A stretch of 38,932 nt of DNA from Ectocarpus siliculosus. Its lineage: Eukaryota > Sar > Phaeophyceae > Ectocarpales > Ectocarpaceae. The stretch is taken from assembly GCA_000310025.1 (NCBI GenBank), contig FN649732.1:751300-790231 (forward strand), written 5' to 3'. A program made the translations under genes and the position numbers. A model generated the notes under the pieces. That model made no database searches. It worked only from the letters and a program-made list of their open reading frames with translations, and was not told the origin of the DNA. Shown one piece after another: positions 1 through 22,665 of this stretch (positions are counted from its first letter, which is position 1; each line of letters starts with the position of its first letter).

Positions 1-180
1 TAGTTTTAAGAATATTGAAAAGATTTGGAAAAATTTGAGGGAAGAGAAAAAAAGATGAGAAATTTAATAGTAAAATGTATTAAAAATTTTTTATAAATAA
101 TGAAAAAAAAAATTTTGAAAATTAGAAAGAAGAGAGGAGTAGATAAAGGGCGGAGTGGTGGGTTGGGGGGGGGGGGGGGT
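1..180. other. AT-rich contig-end sequence, probably unreliable
   Basis: The first ~130 bases are very A/T-rich with no coding signal, followed by a run of about 15 G near 165-179. This composition is unlike the rest of the window and resembles the low-quality tail of a read. I would not interpret any ORF here. Confidence 0.5.
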
Positions 181-867
181 TGGAGAGGATTGGGAGCAAG
201 TGGTGTATGTGACGCTGTTCTATGTTGAATAGCTTCGGTTACCCACATGTTATAGAATGCACGCTGCTTTCTGTCGATGGCGAAACAATGCACAAGTCGG
301 CGCCGTGTCTTGCACTTGGTGTCATGTTTGCTAGTCTTAAGCAGGTTGCATTGACGGTTGGTTGTTGTGCACATGTATCGACAGCGGTGGCGAGCAGCAG
401 TCGTAGGGATGTCCCAAGGAGCGTCGCCAACTTTTGGCATTGTAGCATATGGTTTCATAGCCGGTAGATACAAAGCAAAACACGGAATCCACACACCGCA
501 GCAAGGTTACCCGGTGTGTGTGGGACACACGTTGGTTGTTTGACCTTTGCACTTTTAGACTAATATTATAAAACAAATCTTGCGTTGTCAGCAAAATCAC
601 TTCTGCGTCGCGTGTCCACAGAGCTTCAGGTCCACAACCGATGCTCGTTTCAGTGCTGAAGAACGTTTGGCAGGAAGGACAATATGATCGGGTTAGCAGC
701 TCGCTCGTTGAACAGCTCCTCTCGGCTCTCTTGACTCGTCGCATCTCTTTTACGAAGCCGAAATCCCGTCGCCCGCCTCTGCCTTCGCGAATCTCCCTCT
801 TGGGTTGCCCCGTCTCGTCCCTTGCGAACCCCAATCCCGCTCCCTTCCGTTCCTTCGATGTGTGGCG
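181..867 (+). promoter_or_regulatory. Upstream region and probable 5' leader of the copine gene
   Basis: No supported gene lies here. A TATA-like TATTATAAAA occurs at 564-573, about 300 bases before the copine start codon. The stretch before the start codon (720-860) is C/T-rich, as leaders in this window tend to be. Promoter assignment is inference only. Confidence 0.25.
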
Positions 868-13027
<12,160 letters not shown>

Positions 13028-14366
13028 GTATGCATGGCTCGGACCTGCGATTGCACTGTAGAGTACGTGTTTTTTGGGTCAGGGTATCACGAGTGTATGC
13101 TTCAATTGCCTCGTTGTCAAGGGGTGCGTGCAGAGTTCAACTTTTTCGACATCGCGTATCGTATTGCGACGGTACGGACGGAGTGCAGCTGCGTTCATTC
13201 AGTACGTCTCGTGTGGAAAAGAGATACACAATGTGTAGATATTTATTCAGATGCGCGTTCCTTCGACGCAATATGGCCCACACTCAAAAGGACAAACAGG
13301 CTGCAGACCAGTGCAATATTCATAATAAATATGGTCACAAGATTTGTGGCATGCCGAGCACGGAGGGAGCACCATGCCGACAACAACAACCCCCGCGGAA
13401 ATTCTGTTGGTTGTCTGTTACCCCCCCCCCCCCGTCCTTGTGCCCCCCTCCCTGACCTTTCATTTCTGCCACCCTTCCCCACCTGTGATTATAGTGGCAT
13501 CGTCCGCGCTGACCGGCTGGAGGATGAAACCCGTCCGTGCTACTACTGTCGCCGGACAGAGGGTAAGAAAAAAGCTGCGAACTAAAGGCAAGCCACGGAG
13601 GAGAATCCGTTCTTGTTGGGTGGCTGAGCGGTGAGTTTATCAAGCGTTGAATTTGGCTGCAACAGTCGACAAGCCGTTGAGAGGAAACGCGCTGTTCTCC
13701 GGTGGGACGCACTTAACAAGCGTGTGTGGATATGCATGCTTTGTTGGTAGTTGGCGAATGCTTTGTTCGTGGTTGGCGAATGAGGCATGTTGGTTCGATC
13801 GCTCTAAGAGGTGACGAGAATAGCAATAGAGGAGCAGGGGGGTACTTGTTGAACGGGAGGTGTCGTCGGGCTATTCGGCCAACGTTGGGCCTTTCGGGAA
13901 TGTACCATTGGGACCGACTGCTGATCGCATCATGTTGTTGCTGTGCCCGTAACCAACGTAGTGTTTTCTTGCACCTCTACAACTTTCCCCGTTCGGTAAT
14001 GTACATTGCAAATACACCGACGATGCCACTCTTTTGATGAGCTAGAACCCTCACGGTAGTCTGCCGAGAAGGGGTGTTTTCCTCCGAGTGCATTTTAGGC
14101 AAGAATAGACAGTTTGCTTGAGGTCCCGTCTCGCTGGAAAGTTGCAAGGTGAGGTGTCAAAAACGTGGCGGACAGGACACACTCTGGGCTTTGCCTCTTT
14201 TCGCCGTTTCTTGCAGCGGCGAGACCGGATGACTGACGTGGGTAGGTTTCGAATGCTTGGTTTCGTCCGGCCTTTTCTGAAGTTGTTTTGGTTCGTCAGA
14301 ACCCATTTCCGATTTATGGTAAGGCGGCCGCCCGCCCATTAGGCGGGACAGCCACCGGGGGATGTA

Positions 14367-14567
14367 CAGCGGTACGAATTGGTTGGGTGGTGAAGGAAGA
14401 GGAGCACACCTTGGGAGGTGAAGGAAGAGGAGCAAGACCGAGCGTAGCATGTATATACGGTATAGTACAATAGTAGGATGTGGTTGAGAGGGGATAAATG
14501 AGGAGCAAGAACGAGGTGACAGGAAATGCAGCGGTACGAATTGGTTGGGACGTGAAGGAAGAAGAGG
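14367..14567 (+). repeat. Direct repeats in the spacer
   Basis: GCGGTACGAATTGGTTGGG occurs at 14369-14387 and 14531-14549, each followed by a GTGAAGGAAGA-type purine stretch. A third GGTGAAGGAAGAGGAGCA copy lies at ~14417, so the block is a degenerate tandem repeat. Confidence 0.7.
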
Positions 14568-15714
14568 GAGAACCCGAACCGGCAGTCCATTGTTGCGGAT
14601 ATATTTGCCAGCAGATTCGCCTAAAAGCTGTAATGTCATGTTTTTCGATGCGTTATGTTGGACACTGTAAATAATAACAGGCTTGCTTTCCTATGAGCGC
14701 AAGAAATAGTCTATAGACTATGCAATAAAAATCTCACCTTTGAACGAAGCAGCTCCGCGATAACCTCATGGTGGTGCCGGTTCGATGATGATGTTGCCTG
14801 GCCATTTGGCAAGCATGAAGGATATCTGGCCTGGTCTTCAGGACAGCAGTTTTTTATCTTGGGTGAACGTAGCTCGTAAAGGAAGAAGATCGAGTATCCG
14901 ATATACGGTGGAGTTCCGTATCCTGGATGTGGACATGTGGACATGTGGACAGGGTTCGACGAGCGGTCGACAGGGCATCCTTGTCGGCTCGTCGTCCTCG
15001 CGCTAAGTCATTCCGTCTGTACTTCCCAATTGACTCCTGGAGCATTGTTGTTGTAAAAGCGGAATACCTAGACGTACCTGTGACGATAACGCTGACCTTG
15101 CTCTGAGGTTTACGTGATACATGTGTGGTTCTTTATTGAAATAAACTAAGTTTGGGGGTTTTAGGCGATAACTTATCATTTGGGGGACATGCGCGAAATA
15201 ACTTCTTCTATCGTTTCGGGGACGAAAAATAAGATCCAAACGATCTGATTTGATTATAGAGATGGATTCGATGTGTCACATTAGCAACCCCCCCCTCCTA
15301 TGTGACCCCGGTTGGGTCGTCTAGCTAGTAGAAGTGGAGGATGGGGGCCAGAGGGGCAGACGACAGAGTCCAATGATAAGAGAAAAAAAAAATAGAGGAA
15401 AACATAAAAATGCATTTGCGGTAGAATACAAGTAGTACATCAGGTGTGCATTTGGAAGGCGACGATAACATACCGGTGGATTGGACTATACATAGATCAG
15501 CTATGCATACTCACATACATAGTCTAGAGTGCCAGTTTCGCGCGTTTTGGAGTACGTGCATTGATTGAATATTATCACCGAGAATCTTTTGACGGTGTCG
15601 TCTTTGGGAGCTTGTCAGCGTTCACAAGTCGAGCAACATCCGCGAAAACCCCGCCAGGAAGCAAAGCGACGCCGAGAGGGAACACCAGCAATGACCTCAT
15701 GATAAAACTTGGTG

Positions 15715-15770
15715 CCTCAGTGCAAAGACTATGACTATAAATTATTATAGTCATAGTCTTTGCCTCAGTG
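15715..15770. mobile_element. 40-bp perfect palindrome flanked by 8-bp direct repeats
   Basis: The element 15723-15762 has two perfect 18-bp arms (CAAAGACTATGACTATAA and its complement) around the 4-base loop ATTA. It is flanked by identical CCTCAGTG at 15715-15722 and 15763-15770. Eight-base target duplications are known for hAT (and P-like) DNA transposons. This looks like two terminal repeats with almost no interior. The superfamily is inferred. Confidence 0.65.
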
Positions 15771-16581
15771 TATTGTACTTGCAGTGGTGAGTGGATTCAA
15801 ATTTCGAAATTCATTTCGATTTATGTTTTGCAATCACCTGTTCGACGTAAATACCCCACTCGAAGGGATGCACAAGTAGTGAACGATGAAAAACACCTCC
15901 CTGCGTTATTGTTTTATTATGGAGTATACAGGTGAGGAAGACACCGACTGAAGGATCGGTGATACCTCATTCCTTTTGGTTGTTCGAACACTTGTTGTGT
16001 GGAACAACGCCGGTCGCCGAGGTATGCTCTGTTGCTGCTGCTGTGTACAAAATAGTCTACTGCTGTAGATAGGTCCCCGTGACTCTGAAGATACACGAGT
16101 GGCGAGGACGGCCCTTGTCTTCGGGACATTCCCCGTTGTCTCTTCACGCACGCACGGGCTAGGACGAGGTAGTGGCAGCAAGGAGCGCGGCGCAACGAAA
16201 ACAAGGTCACTGGTAAAAAGTGCGTGTGTAATCATGTGATCATGTGTGATGTGTCATGGTGTCGCGTGCCTCGTGCCAGTAGCGGTGAACCAGCAAGTTG
16301 CGATCTGCGCAACCCCCCCTTCCCAATTGCGTTGTTGCGCCGCGTCTGCAGCATGATGACGACGGGTTGCACTGCTGTCCTGCCCTCCTGTTTCCTCGCT
16401 GCCCCCCCTGGCGTCGTAGCCCGTGTGTGTGAAAAGCAAGGGAATCTCACAGAGGCAAGAACCGAGCCGCCTGTTCACTCTATCTTGAGAGTGACGGGGG
16501 CTCTCTGCACACTCGTTGTTGACGAAGCGCCCAGCATCGTCAGATCGTTTTTTGTGAATTCAAATTCGGCAAACGACGACA

Positions 16582-19500
16582 ATGTTGACGAGGTTGATGC
16601 CGTTGCTCGCGTTCCTCGACGCCGCTTCTTCCTGGAGCGCGACGGCTACCGCAGCCACCACCGTTGCCTTCAGCAGCCCCCCCCGGATGTTGCTCGACTT
16701 CTCAACGCTGACAAGCTCTCGAAGACACGGCGGTCAGAAACATCAAATCGAACCTGACAACAGCAGCAGCAGTAGCAGGGCAACATTCGCGTCTCGAGAG
16801 AGGGCAACATTCGCGTCGCGCGCGGGGGAGCGAAGCTCAGCGACGCGCATGAGCAGTGCCCCTTCAGGCGAAGGACGTCGTGAGGGAAATCGCGTCGTGG
16901 GCAGCATCGCTCGGGGTGGCGGCGTGGTAGCCTTCGTGACGGCGGCGTGCTCAGCTTTCCCCAGTTGCTCCTCCGCAGTAGCGGCAGCAGCAACCATCGT
17001 TGGGGAAGCGGGCGGGTCGGAGATGGGTGCGAGGGTAGACCCCGCTGCTACGACCTCTTTCGCTGCTGTTGTGGTGGCCTTCGCGTTTCTCCAGGTAAAA
17101 TTTGTTCCGTCCAAATCCCTGACACTCGAGACATGTACTGTATGTAGATACATCAGGAATAGAGATACATATTACCCTCCTCGGGAAGTGCAAGTGACGG
17201 GGCTCACGAACCCCACGACTGGCTTTTTCAGAGGCCAAATCAACCATTAGACTGGTCAGCTACAGTAGTTTTGGGTCGTACAGCAGTAGTCTAATGGTTT
17301 GATTTCGGCTTCTACGCATATGTGTATTGGAAACCTTGATCTCGGAGTTCAACGAGAGCCCTGACTCGATGCTTGCGTGTGCTTCCCATCCAGGCGCGGA
17401 TTCGAACCGCTGTAAGAGCGCGAACGGCACGGAGGGACTACGAGGTTCTCTTCAAAGGGATGAAAGCAAAGCAACTCGCCGGACAGGTAAGCGTGCAATC
17501 ATAACAAACGAAAACGAAATTCGTGTGTAAGCATGCTTCTGAAAGGGCAGGAGCGAACGTAGCACAAACGTTCCGCCCGACACTTCCACTTCAGACAGTA
17601 ATCGTTCGGGGTTGGATGCAAGTACCCTTGCGAGATGTTCCCGGTCAGTACAACTGGATGGTCTCTGTCAACCTCGCGGTTCTTCCAGGGGAAGACACGA
17701 AGGCACACATAGCCCTATACACAGCAGCAGCATGGTTCAAGCTCGTTTTCAGAACGCGGGGTGCTGCTGCATGGGTGTGCTCCGACACCTGAAAAACTTG
17801 TCCTGATGAGGATCCAGCTTCAGTGGAAAAGTGCTGCTTTGGCGGCGCTACATCAGCCTCTTGGGGTTTACTTTTTCTACGTGTTTTTTTCTGTGTCTGG
17901 TAGAGGGCATACCGTAAGAGGCGGAGAGATGGCAACCCCCCTAGACCCGTTTTCAAAACTCGATTGCTCCACAAACATGCTTGTGCCAACACCGAACATG
18001 GCGGTTTCGGAAACATCTCGCCGACGGGTTTCCGTAGACGCATCGGTCTATTTCCGCACCCGCTTTGTTGCGGAGAGATCGAGCTTTGAAACTCGGCCCA
18101 AGGGGGGTCGCCTCTTACGGTACTATGATGTTTTGCTTTGTCGAGTCCCCTCGCGAACACGATCTCTCGTGTTTTGTGCGCATAAATTCCGGAGTACGAA
18201 CTGAGCCCAGCATGCCGTGCTTTGGAATAACCGTGGTTTTGATGTCCACGACGCCACGCAGGCGGACGAGGAGGAAGTGAAGCTGGTGGAGGAACGGATG
18301 TCGCAGGTGTGTGGGTGACGACTAGCACATGGCACATGTTCCTGGCTTAAGGTTCCGCGCTGTGTAACCTGCCTCTTGTGTGACCCCGGCTGATTTGTTG
18401 TTTGCTGTTTATGTCTTCACATTATAAACCGTTCTGTTATTTCTGCCCAGTACCTTCGTATGTCCTTACTGATCCAGCACTTGACGGGGTCGATTCCCGT
18501 GGTCACAAGCTAACTTACCGACAGAAGGTATACGAAAATGAAATGGGCCCGAAGGGTCCGCAAGCCAATAGAAGTCAACGACAGATAGTCTAGGCCACTC
18601 CGCTCGCCTCTACACGCTATGCGATACGTTAGGTATACTCGCCGAAAGGCCTGCAAACCGGCGCAAGAATGGAATGGACGAACACACACACTGACCTACA
18701 GGACCGCACAGAATGAGGGGAGTAGATGTATTCCGCGGTGGTTGGGGGAAGGACATCTTGTCTACTCTGTACGACGGTATGCTATCCGAGATGTCGGCGT
18801 CCGAACTTGTTTATTCTTAACATGAATTGTGGCTTGGGGCATTCACACGCGCCGACTACAGGCAGCTTCACCACCGGCAACAGACGAGTAATGAGCTCTC
18901 GGCACATTGCGCGTTAGTTTCAGTCTGTTGCGGGGTCGCACGGAGTACGGTGAACTCACCGCGTGACAAACGATAAATAATTGCACGCCGACAAGGTATT
19001 CCGTCTGTGTTGTGTTCCGTTCCTGGGTACGGTAGGTTGCGTAAGATATCAAACCCCTGGACGGATTTTCAAATCTCGATTACTCCGCGACGAAGAGGAT
19101 GCCGAACTTGAAGTATACGTTTTCGGAAAGCTCTCGACGAGACGGTCCCAACGCCGCCATTTTCGGCACACTGCTTTTGCTGCCGAGATATCGAGCTTCG
19201 AAAGTTGGTCCAGGGGGTGTGATATCTTACGCAACCTACCGCACCCCCGAGCATCGCACAACGAGCCATCTTTGACGTATTGATGCGAAGAGGTTCCAAG
19301 CAAAAACTCACACGTCTACGTGGAGCTGGCGTCGTGAGCAGGCAGGCAGTGAAACCATTTGCCTGAGGCCTGCGTCGCAATACACCTGAACGTGTTACTT
19401 TTGTAACGAAACTCTCGTGTGCGTTTATGTCGAAAGCGCGTCTCGGTGACGGTCCCTCATTATCGTGTTATCCTCTCCAGATGTCAATCCCCATCTCCCT

Positions 19501-20764
19501 CCCTGCAGAAATGCCAGCTCCGGTTTAGATGCCAACAACGCCAGGCATCACGGGTAAAGAGACGCAAGTGCTTACCCTTGTAAAATGCCCCCCCCCTGTT
19601 CCGACTGCTCCGTCCTCTCGAAGACGCGTGGTCAAGAGCGCTAAGGCACGCAAGACATGAGAGTACGCCCTCCCCCCCCCCCTCCTGTGCGATAGGATAT
19701 ATTGGCTAGGGAAGACATTTTTGAGCCACCTTTGGCAAAGTAGGAAGGAACGATTGGCCATCGGGGATCGGTCCTTTGAGAACAACCCTCCGTCCTCTCG
19801 AGGACGCGAGGTCGATGATCTAACCGCTACGGCATGCAAAGCATAAGAGTACGCTCCCCCCCCCCTGAGCCGACTGGTTTACCTTCTCTGCATGCTTGCG
19901 TAGCTCCTTCGGGAGGAACAAGAGGCGAGAATGGTGGACATCTTCGGCATCCCGTTCAACTTGGTTATCCCCGACGGCGGGGCGGGAGGGGAGCCGGGGA
20001 CAGCCGCCAGGGAAGCGCAACAGGTGTGGAGGCTGAGGAATTCTACCGTAAGGATGCGAGAGAACGCATGGCGGTGCAATCGATATATTGATGATTTCGT
20101 TCTGGACTTTTTAGAAAGTATACGTCGCGTAATCAAAGAGAGACGAGCCGTTCGAGATAAAAAGGCCACATTCGAAGGGGGCGATTATCCCACGGGGGTG
20201 CGATATCACCGGTACGTGCGATATCATCAATCCCCGTGCGATGATCGAATCCAAAGCAGTCTTGACCCTGAATGTTTATTGCACGGGGGTGCGATATCAC
20301 CGGTACTTGTGGTACAACTGGAAGGTGCGTTCTCTCTCATCCTTGCGGTACCACCACCGATCAAGTCCCTACAACATGTTACCCGAATACTCTCCTGTAA
20401 ATCTTGAATTTTCGAGGAATTAGCCTCTTCGGAATATCTATCCGAGTTTCTTCAAGTTGTTTTTCCGATCAGGTAGGGAGGAATACCACTTTGCCGCTCA
20501 TGTTACGCATTGCGGCGCCTACCCTGTTTCGCCCTTTCCGTGGTATTGAGCGTGAGTGTTCGCGGAGGGGTAGTTACGCAATATGCGGGGGGAGGGTGTC
20601 ATGGACCATCCGCACCCACCCGCACTCTTGAACCCGAGCGGCCATCGTGCACGAAGCGAGGGTTTTTCGTTCACGGCTTTCCATCTCGTTCTTCTCCAAA
20701 CGCAGGGTAGGAGCTCTGGCAGGGGGGAGCAGGGGGGTGGTGGTCGTGCTGCCGGGGAGGGCGG

Positions 20765-20802
<38 letters not shown>

Positions 20803-21585
20803 TGGGGATTCGCGAATCTATGAAGGCGAAAGCCGAGTCGGACTTGAGAGATAGGAAGGCGAGGGAGGAGGAGATGTCGCCGGGGGCAACGCTCAAGGTG
20901 GCCGCGCTGTGGCTCGTGCTGATATCCCAGGTAACGTCTTCAGTCGACCAGTCTCTTTCTTGCTTTCCCCCGCCCTCTTTCTCGCCCCCTCCTTCCGCAG
21001 GTTGCATGACGTAAGATACCACACACCTCAGACCGATTCGCCAAAGCCCGGGTACTCCACAAAGAACATGATGCCAACATAAAATTGTGCGTTTTCGGAA
21101 AACTCTCGACAAAAAGGCTCCAACGCCACCATTCTCGGCACAGTCCATGGTTGTGCTGCAGAGTAATCGGGCTGTGAAAAAAGGTTCAGGGGGTGCGGTA
21201 TCTTACGTCATGCAACCTACGGCACAAATGGGTCCAGGGTATGTGGTATCTTACGTCATGCAACCTACGGCACAAATGGGTCCAGGGTGTGTGGTATCTT
21301 ACGTCATGCAACCTACGGCACAAATGGGTCCAGGGTATGTGGTATCTTACGTCATGCAACCTACGGCACACGCACAGCTCGTCATGGCACCCGCCATCTG
21401 GTTTCTCTACCTTCGCTGTGCGCTTGGTTCGCTCGGAAGCACGACCCCCCGCGTCTGCGCCAGCTCTCCATGCCCTATTATCAGCCCTCCCCCCCCCCCC
21501 CCCTCCCCATCTGCAGCTGTGGCTACTGGTGGTGTTGTGGAACGACCCAATGGGTCCCGCATCGTCGACGTTTCTGCAAGACTGA
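16582..21585 (+). CDS. Unrecognised membrane protein with poly-Q tract, 6 exons
   Basis: Exons: 16582-17094, 17394-17486, 18262-18306, 19904-20023, 20706-20930, 21517-21585. All junctions are phase 0 with GT-AG borders, giving ~354 aa. Exon 4 could use a stronger donor at 20048 (GTAAGG), which adds eight residues. An in-frame TGA lies 24-27 bases before the ATG. The N-terminus (LMPLLAFLDAASSWS) resembles a signal or plastid-targeting leader, followed by a Ser/Ala/Arg-rich region. SFAAVVVAFAFLQ (~159-171) could be a membrane helix. A basic then acidic helical centre follows (RTARRDYE, ADEEEVKLVEERMSQ), then DIFGIPFNLVIPDG, 12 Gln encoded by CAG, and a charged helix. VAALWLVLISQLWLLVVLW near the C-terminus is a clear hydrophobic helix split by the last intron. 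No family was recognised. A plastid membrane role is a guess. Exon 1 is the least certain part. Confidence 0.6.
17231..17312. mobile_element. 82-bp foldback element, copy 1
   Basis: Right arm AGTCTAATGGTTTGATTTCGGCTTC pairs with the left arm (GAGGCCAAATCAACCATTAG and on) with few mismatches. A second copy with the same arms lies at 33170-33255. This copy sits in intron 1 of the membrane-protein gene. Confidence 0.65.
17910..18122. mobile_element. Palindromic-end element family, copy A (213 bp)
   Basis: TACCGTAAGAGGCG at 17910-17923 matches the complement of 18109-18122 exactly. The inner parts share ACCCCCCTAGACC, TTTTCAAA and CTCGATT..CTCC with copies B-D. Non-coding; it lies in intron 2 of the membrane-protein gene. 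Confidence 0.75.
19030..19241. mobile_element. Palindromic-end element family, copy B (212 bp)
   Basis: Perfect 22-bp arms at 19030-19051 and 19220-19241 (outer part CGGTAGGTTGCGTAAGATAT). Inner arm parts share CCCCTGGAC and TTTTCAAA with the other copies. It lies in intron 3 of the membrane-protein gene. Confidence 0.8.
19602..19680. repeat. Duplicated ~80-bp module, copy 1
   Basis: Contains CTCCGTCCTCTCGAAGACGC and, further on, AGAGTACGCCCTC followed by a C run. Copy 2 lies at 19789-19866. On the minus strand the pair vaguely resembles a tRNA-derived sequence (TAGCGGTTAGATCATCGAC), but no tRNA can be folded by eye. Confidence 0.55.
19789..19866. repeat. Duplicated ~80-bp module, copy 2
   Basis: CTCCGTCCTCTCGAGGACGC followed by AAGAGTACGCTC and a C run, collinear with copy 1 about 180 bases upstream. 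It ends 37 bases before exon 4 of the membrane-protein gene. Confidence 0.55.
20191..20306 (+). repeat. 25-bp exact direct repeat resembling a solo element arm
   Basis: The same 25 bases (beginning CACGGGGGTGCGATATCACC) occur at 20191-20215 and 20282-20306. GGGGGTGCGATATC resembles the right arm of the palindromic-end family (GGGGGTGTGATATC in copy B). It lies in intron 4 of the membrane-protein gene. Confidence 0.7.
20766..20801 (+). repeat. Coding (CAG)12 tract
   Basis: Twelve uninterrupted CAG codons in exon 5 of the membrane-protein gene encode poly-Gln after a Gly/Arg-rich stretch. Pure codon use suggests a length-polymorphic microsatellite. Confidence 0.9.
20999..21218. mobile_element. 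Palindromic-end element family, copy C (220 bp)
   Basis: Perfect 22-bp arms at 20999-21020 and 21197-21218 (outer part AGGTTGCATGACGTAAGATA). The interior shares CGTTTTCGGAAA.CTCTCGAC and AACGCC.CCATT with copy B. It lies in the last intron of the membrane-protein gene. Confidence 0.8.
21197..21372 (+). repeat. 48-bp tandem array built from the right arm of copy C
   Basis: Units start at 21197, 21245, 21293 and 21341 (the last partial) and are nearly identical. Each contains GGTATCTTACGTCATGCAAC, the element arm, plus CACAAATGGGTCCAGGGT. The 48-base period keeps a frame open, but the array lies in an intron. Confidence 0.9.
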
Positions 21586-22665
21586 GAGGGGCACGTTGGT
21601 TTTGTCTGTCGGTGTGAATAAGTGGAGCTGTACCCGGTTCGTCAGGTGTTAGGTCGGGACAGAGTTGTGCGTGGTGTGATAGGGAACAATAGTCCATGGA
21701 GAGGGGTTGACGAAGATTGCAGGTTTGGGATTCATGGTCTGGTGCGCGTGTGTCAGGTTGGTTCAGCGCCGGATCAATCGATTGTTCATACCGTTCTGCT
21801 GCATCGAGATTTTGCAGTGCGAGCATTATTCTAGGTTCGCATTCGACGCACTTCAATTTCGAGTACGTCTAAGTCAACTGTAATGTGCGAGTGCGATTCC
21901 CCGTGCGTTTTAGTTGTCGGCATGGAGGTGGCAGTCTTTCTGGCGGACATGAATGATCGGCACAAGAGGAAGAGGCGTCACAAAGGCCGTGTTTTACGAG
22001 ACCGATCGTCCTGTGTACAATCGCCACAGAACGAATATGACGTCGAGAGGCGGAGATATGCGGTGGTAAATAGATGTCGTTTCTCTGCGCAGTGCTGATC
22101 CGGCAAAAGAGTGGAGACGCACGTCTCCTTGGGGTGTACGTTGCTGTTTAAGACGAGAGGCAGCAAGAGCCTCAAATTAGACAGGGCGGATAGCTTCGCG
22201 TGCGCATGTTACGTTTTCGAAACGAGTGTTGTGTGAGAAGCGATCAAGACGTGAAAAGAACTCTGAACAGCCTAGTGTGTGAGGAGCGACCAAGATGTGA
22301 ACGAAAACTCTGAACGGCCGGCAAGGGCAACCTCGGCGTCACACTCCAGGAGCAGCGGTACAGACGTGAAGACGGGCACAACCAACACACCTTTGTGAAG
22401 TTCGCACCAGCATAGGTCGAGCCGCATCAGCTGGGAATCCCATTTCATTTTGTTCATGTTTGCCTGGTCACAATCTCCATGATACTCGTTGACGTTACAT
22501 CTTCAATTTGCACGCAATATTACCAAGGATTTGTATCGGCAGAGTCCAAAATGCCAAGGTGCCAGCATTCGCTACAAGCCAGTGTAGCATGGGGCAAGGT
22601 GAGTTCTTGAAAGCTTCGCCCCTCTCCGGACACACCTAGGCTTTCTTCAAGTGGGCCTGTGTGTA
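21586..22665. other. Convergent 3' spacer
   Basis: Lies between the stop codons of the membrane-protein gene (+) and the low-complexity protein gene (-). It should hold both 3' UTRs. Apart from a short near-repeat at ~22236 and ~22281 (GTGTGAG..GCGA..AAGA.GTGAA) I see nothing structured. Confidence 0.5.

Larger units (their letters stand above)
13028..16581. other. 3.5-kb spacer between the copine gene and the next gene
   Basis: No exon chain can be built on either strand. The left part should hold the copine 3' UTR. It contains a pair of direct repeats (14367, 14529) and a perfect palindrome with flanking repeats (15715-15770). The ORF 16224-16757 (+) overlaps the next gene in another frame and has no recognisable domain. 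Confidence 0.5.

Noticed and set aside
16224-16757. 177-codon + ORF overlapping the start of the membrane-protein gene
   Set aside because: It ends at 16757, whereas the alternative frame stays open to a good donor at 17095 and joins in phase to exon 2.
21087-21617. ORF with repeated VVSYVMQPTAQMGPG units
   Set aside because: The 48-bp period keeps a frame open, but the array derives from a transposon arm within an intron.
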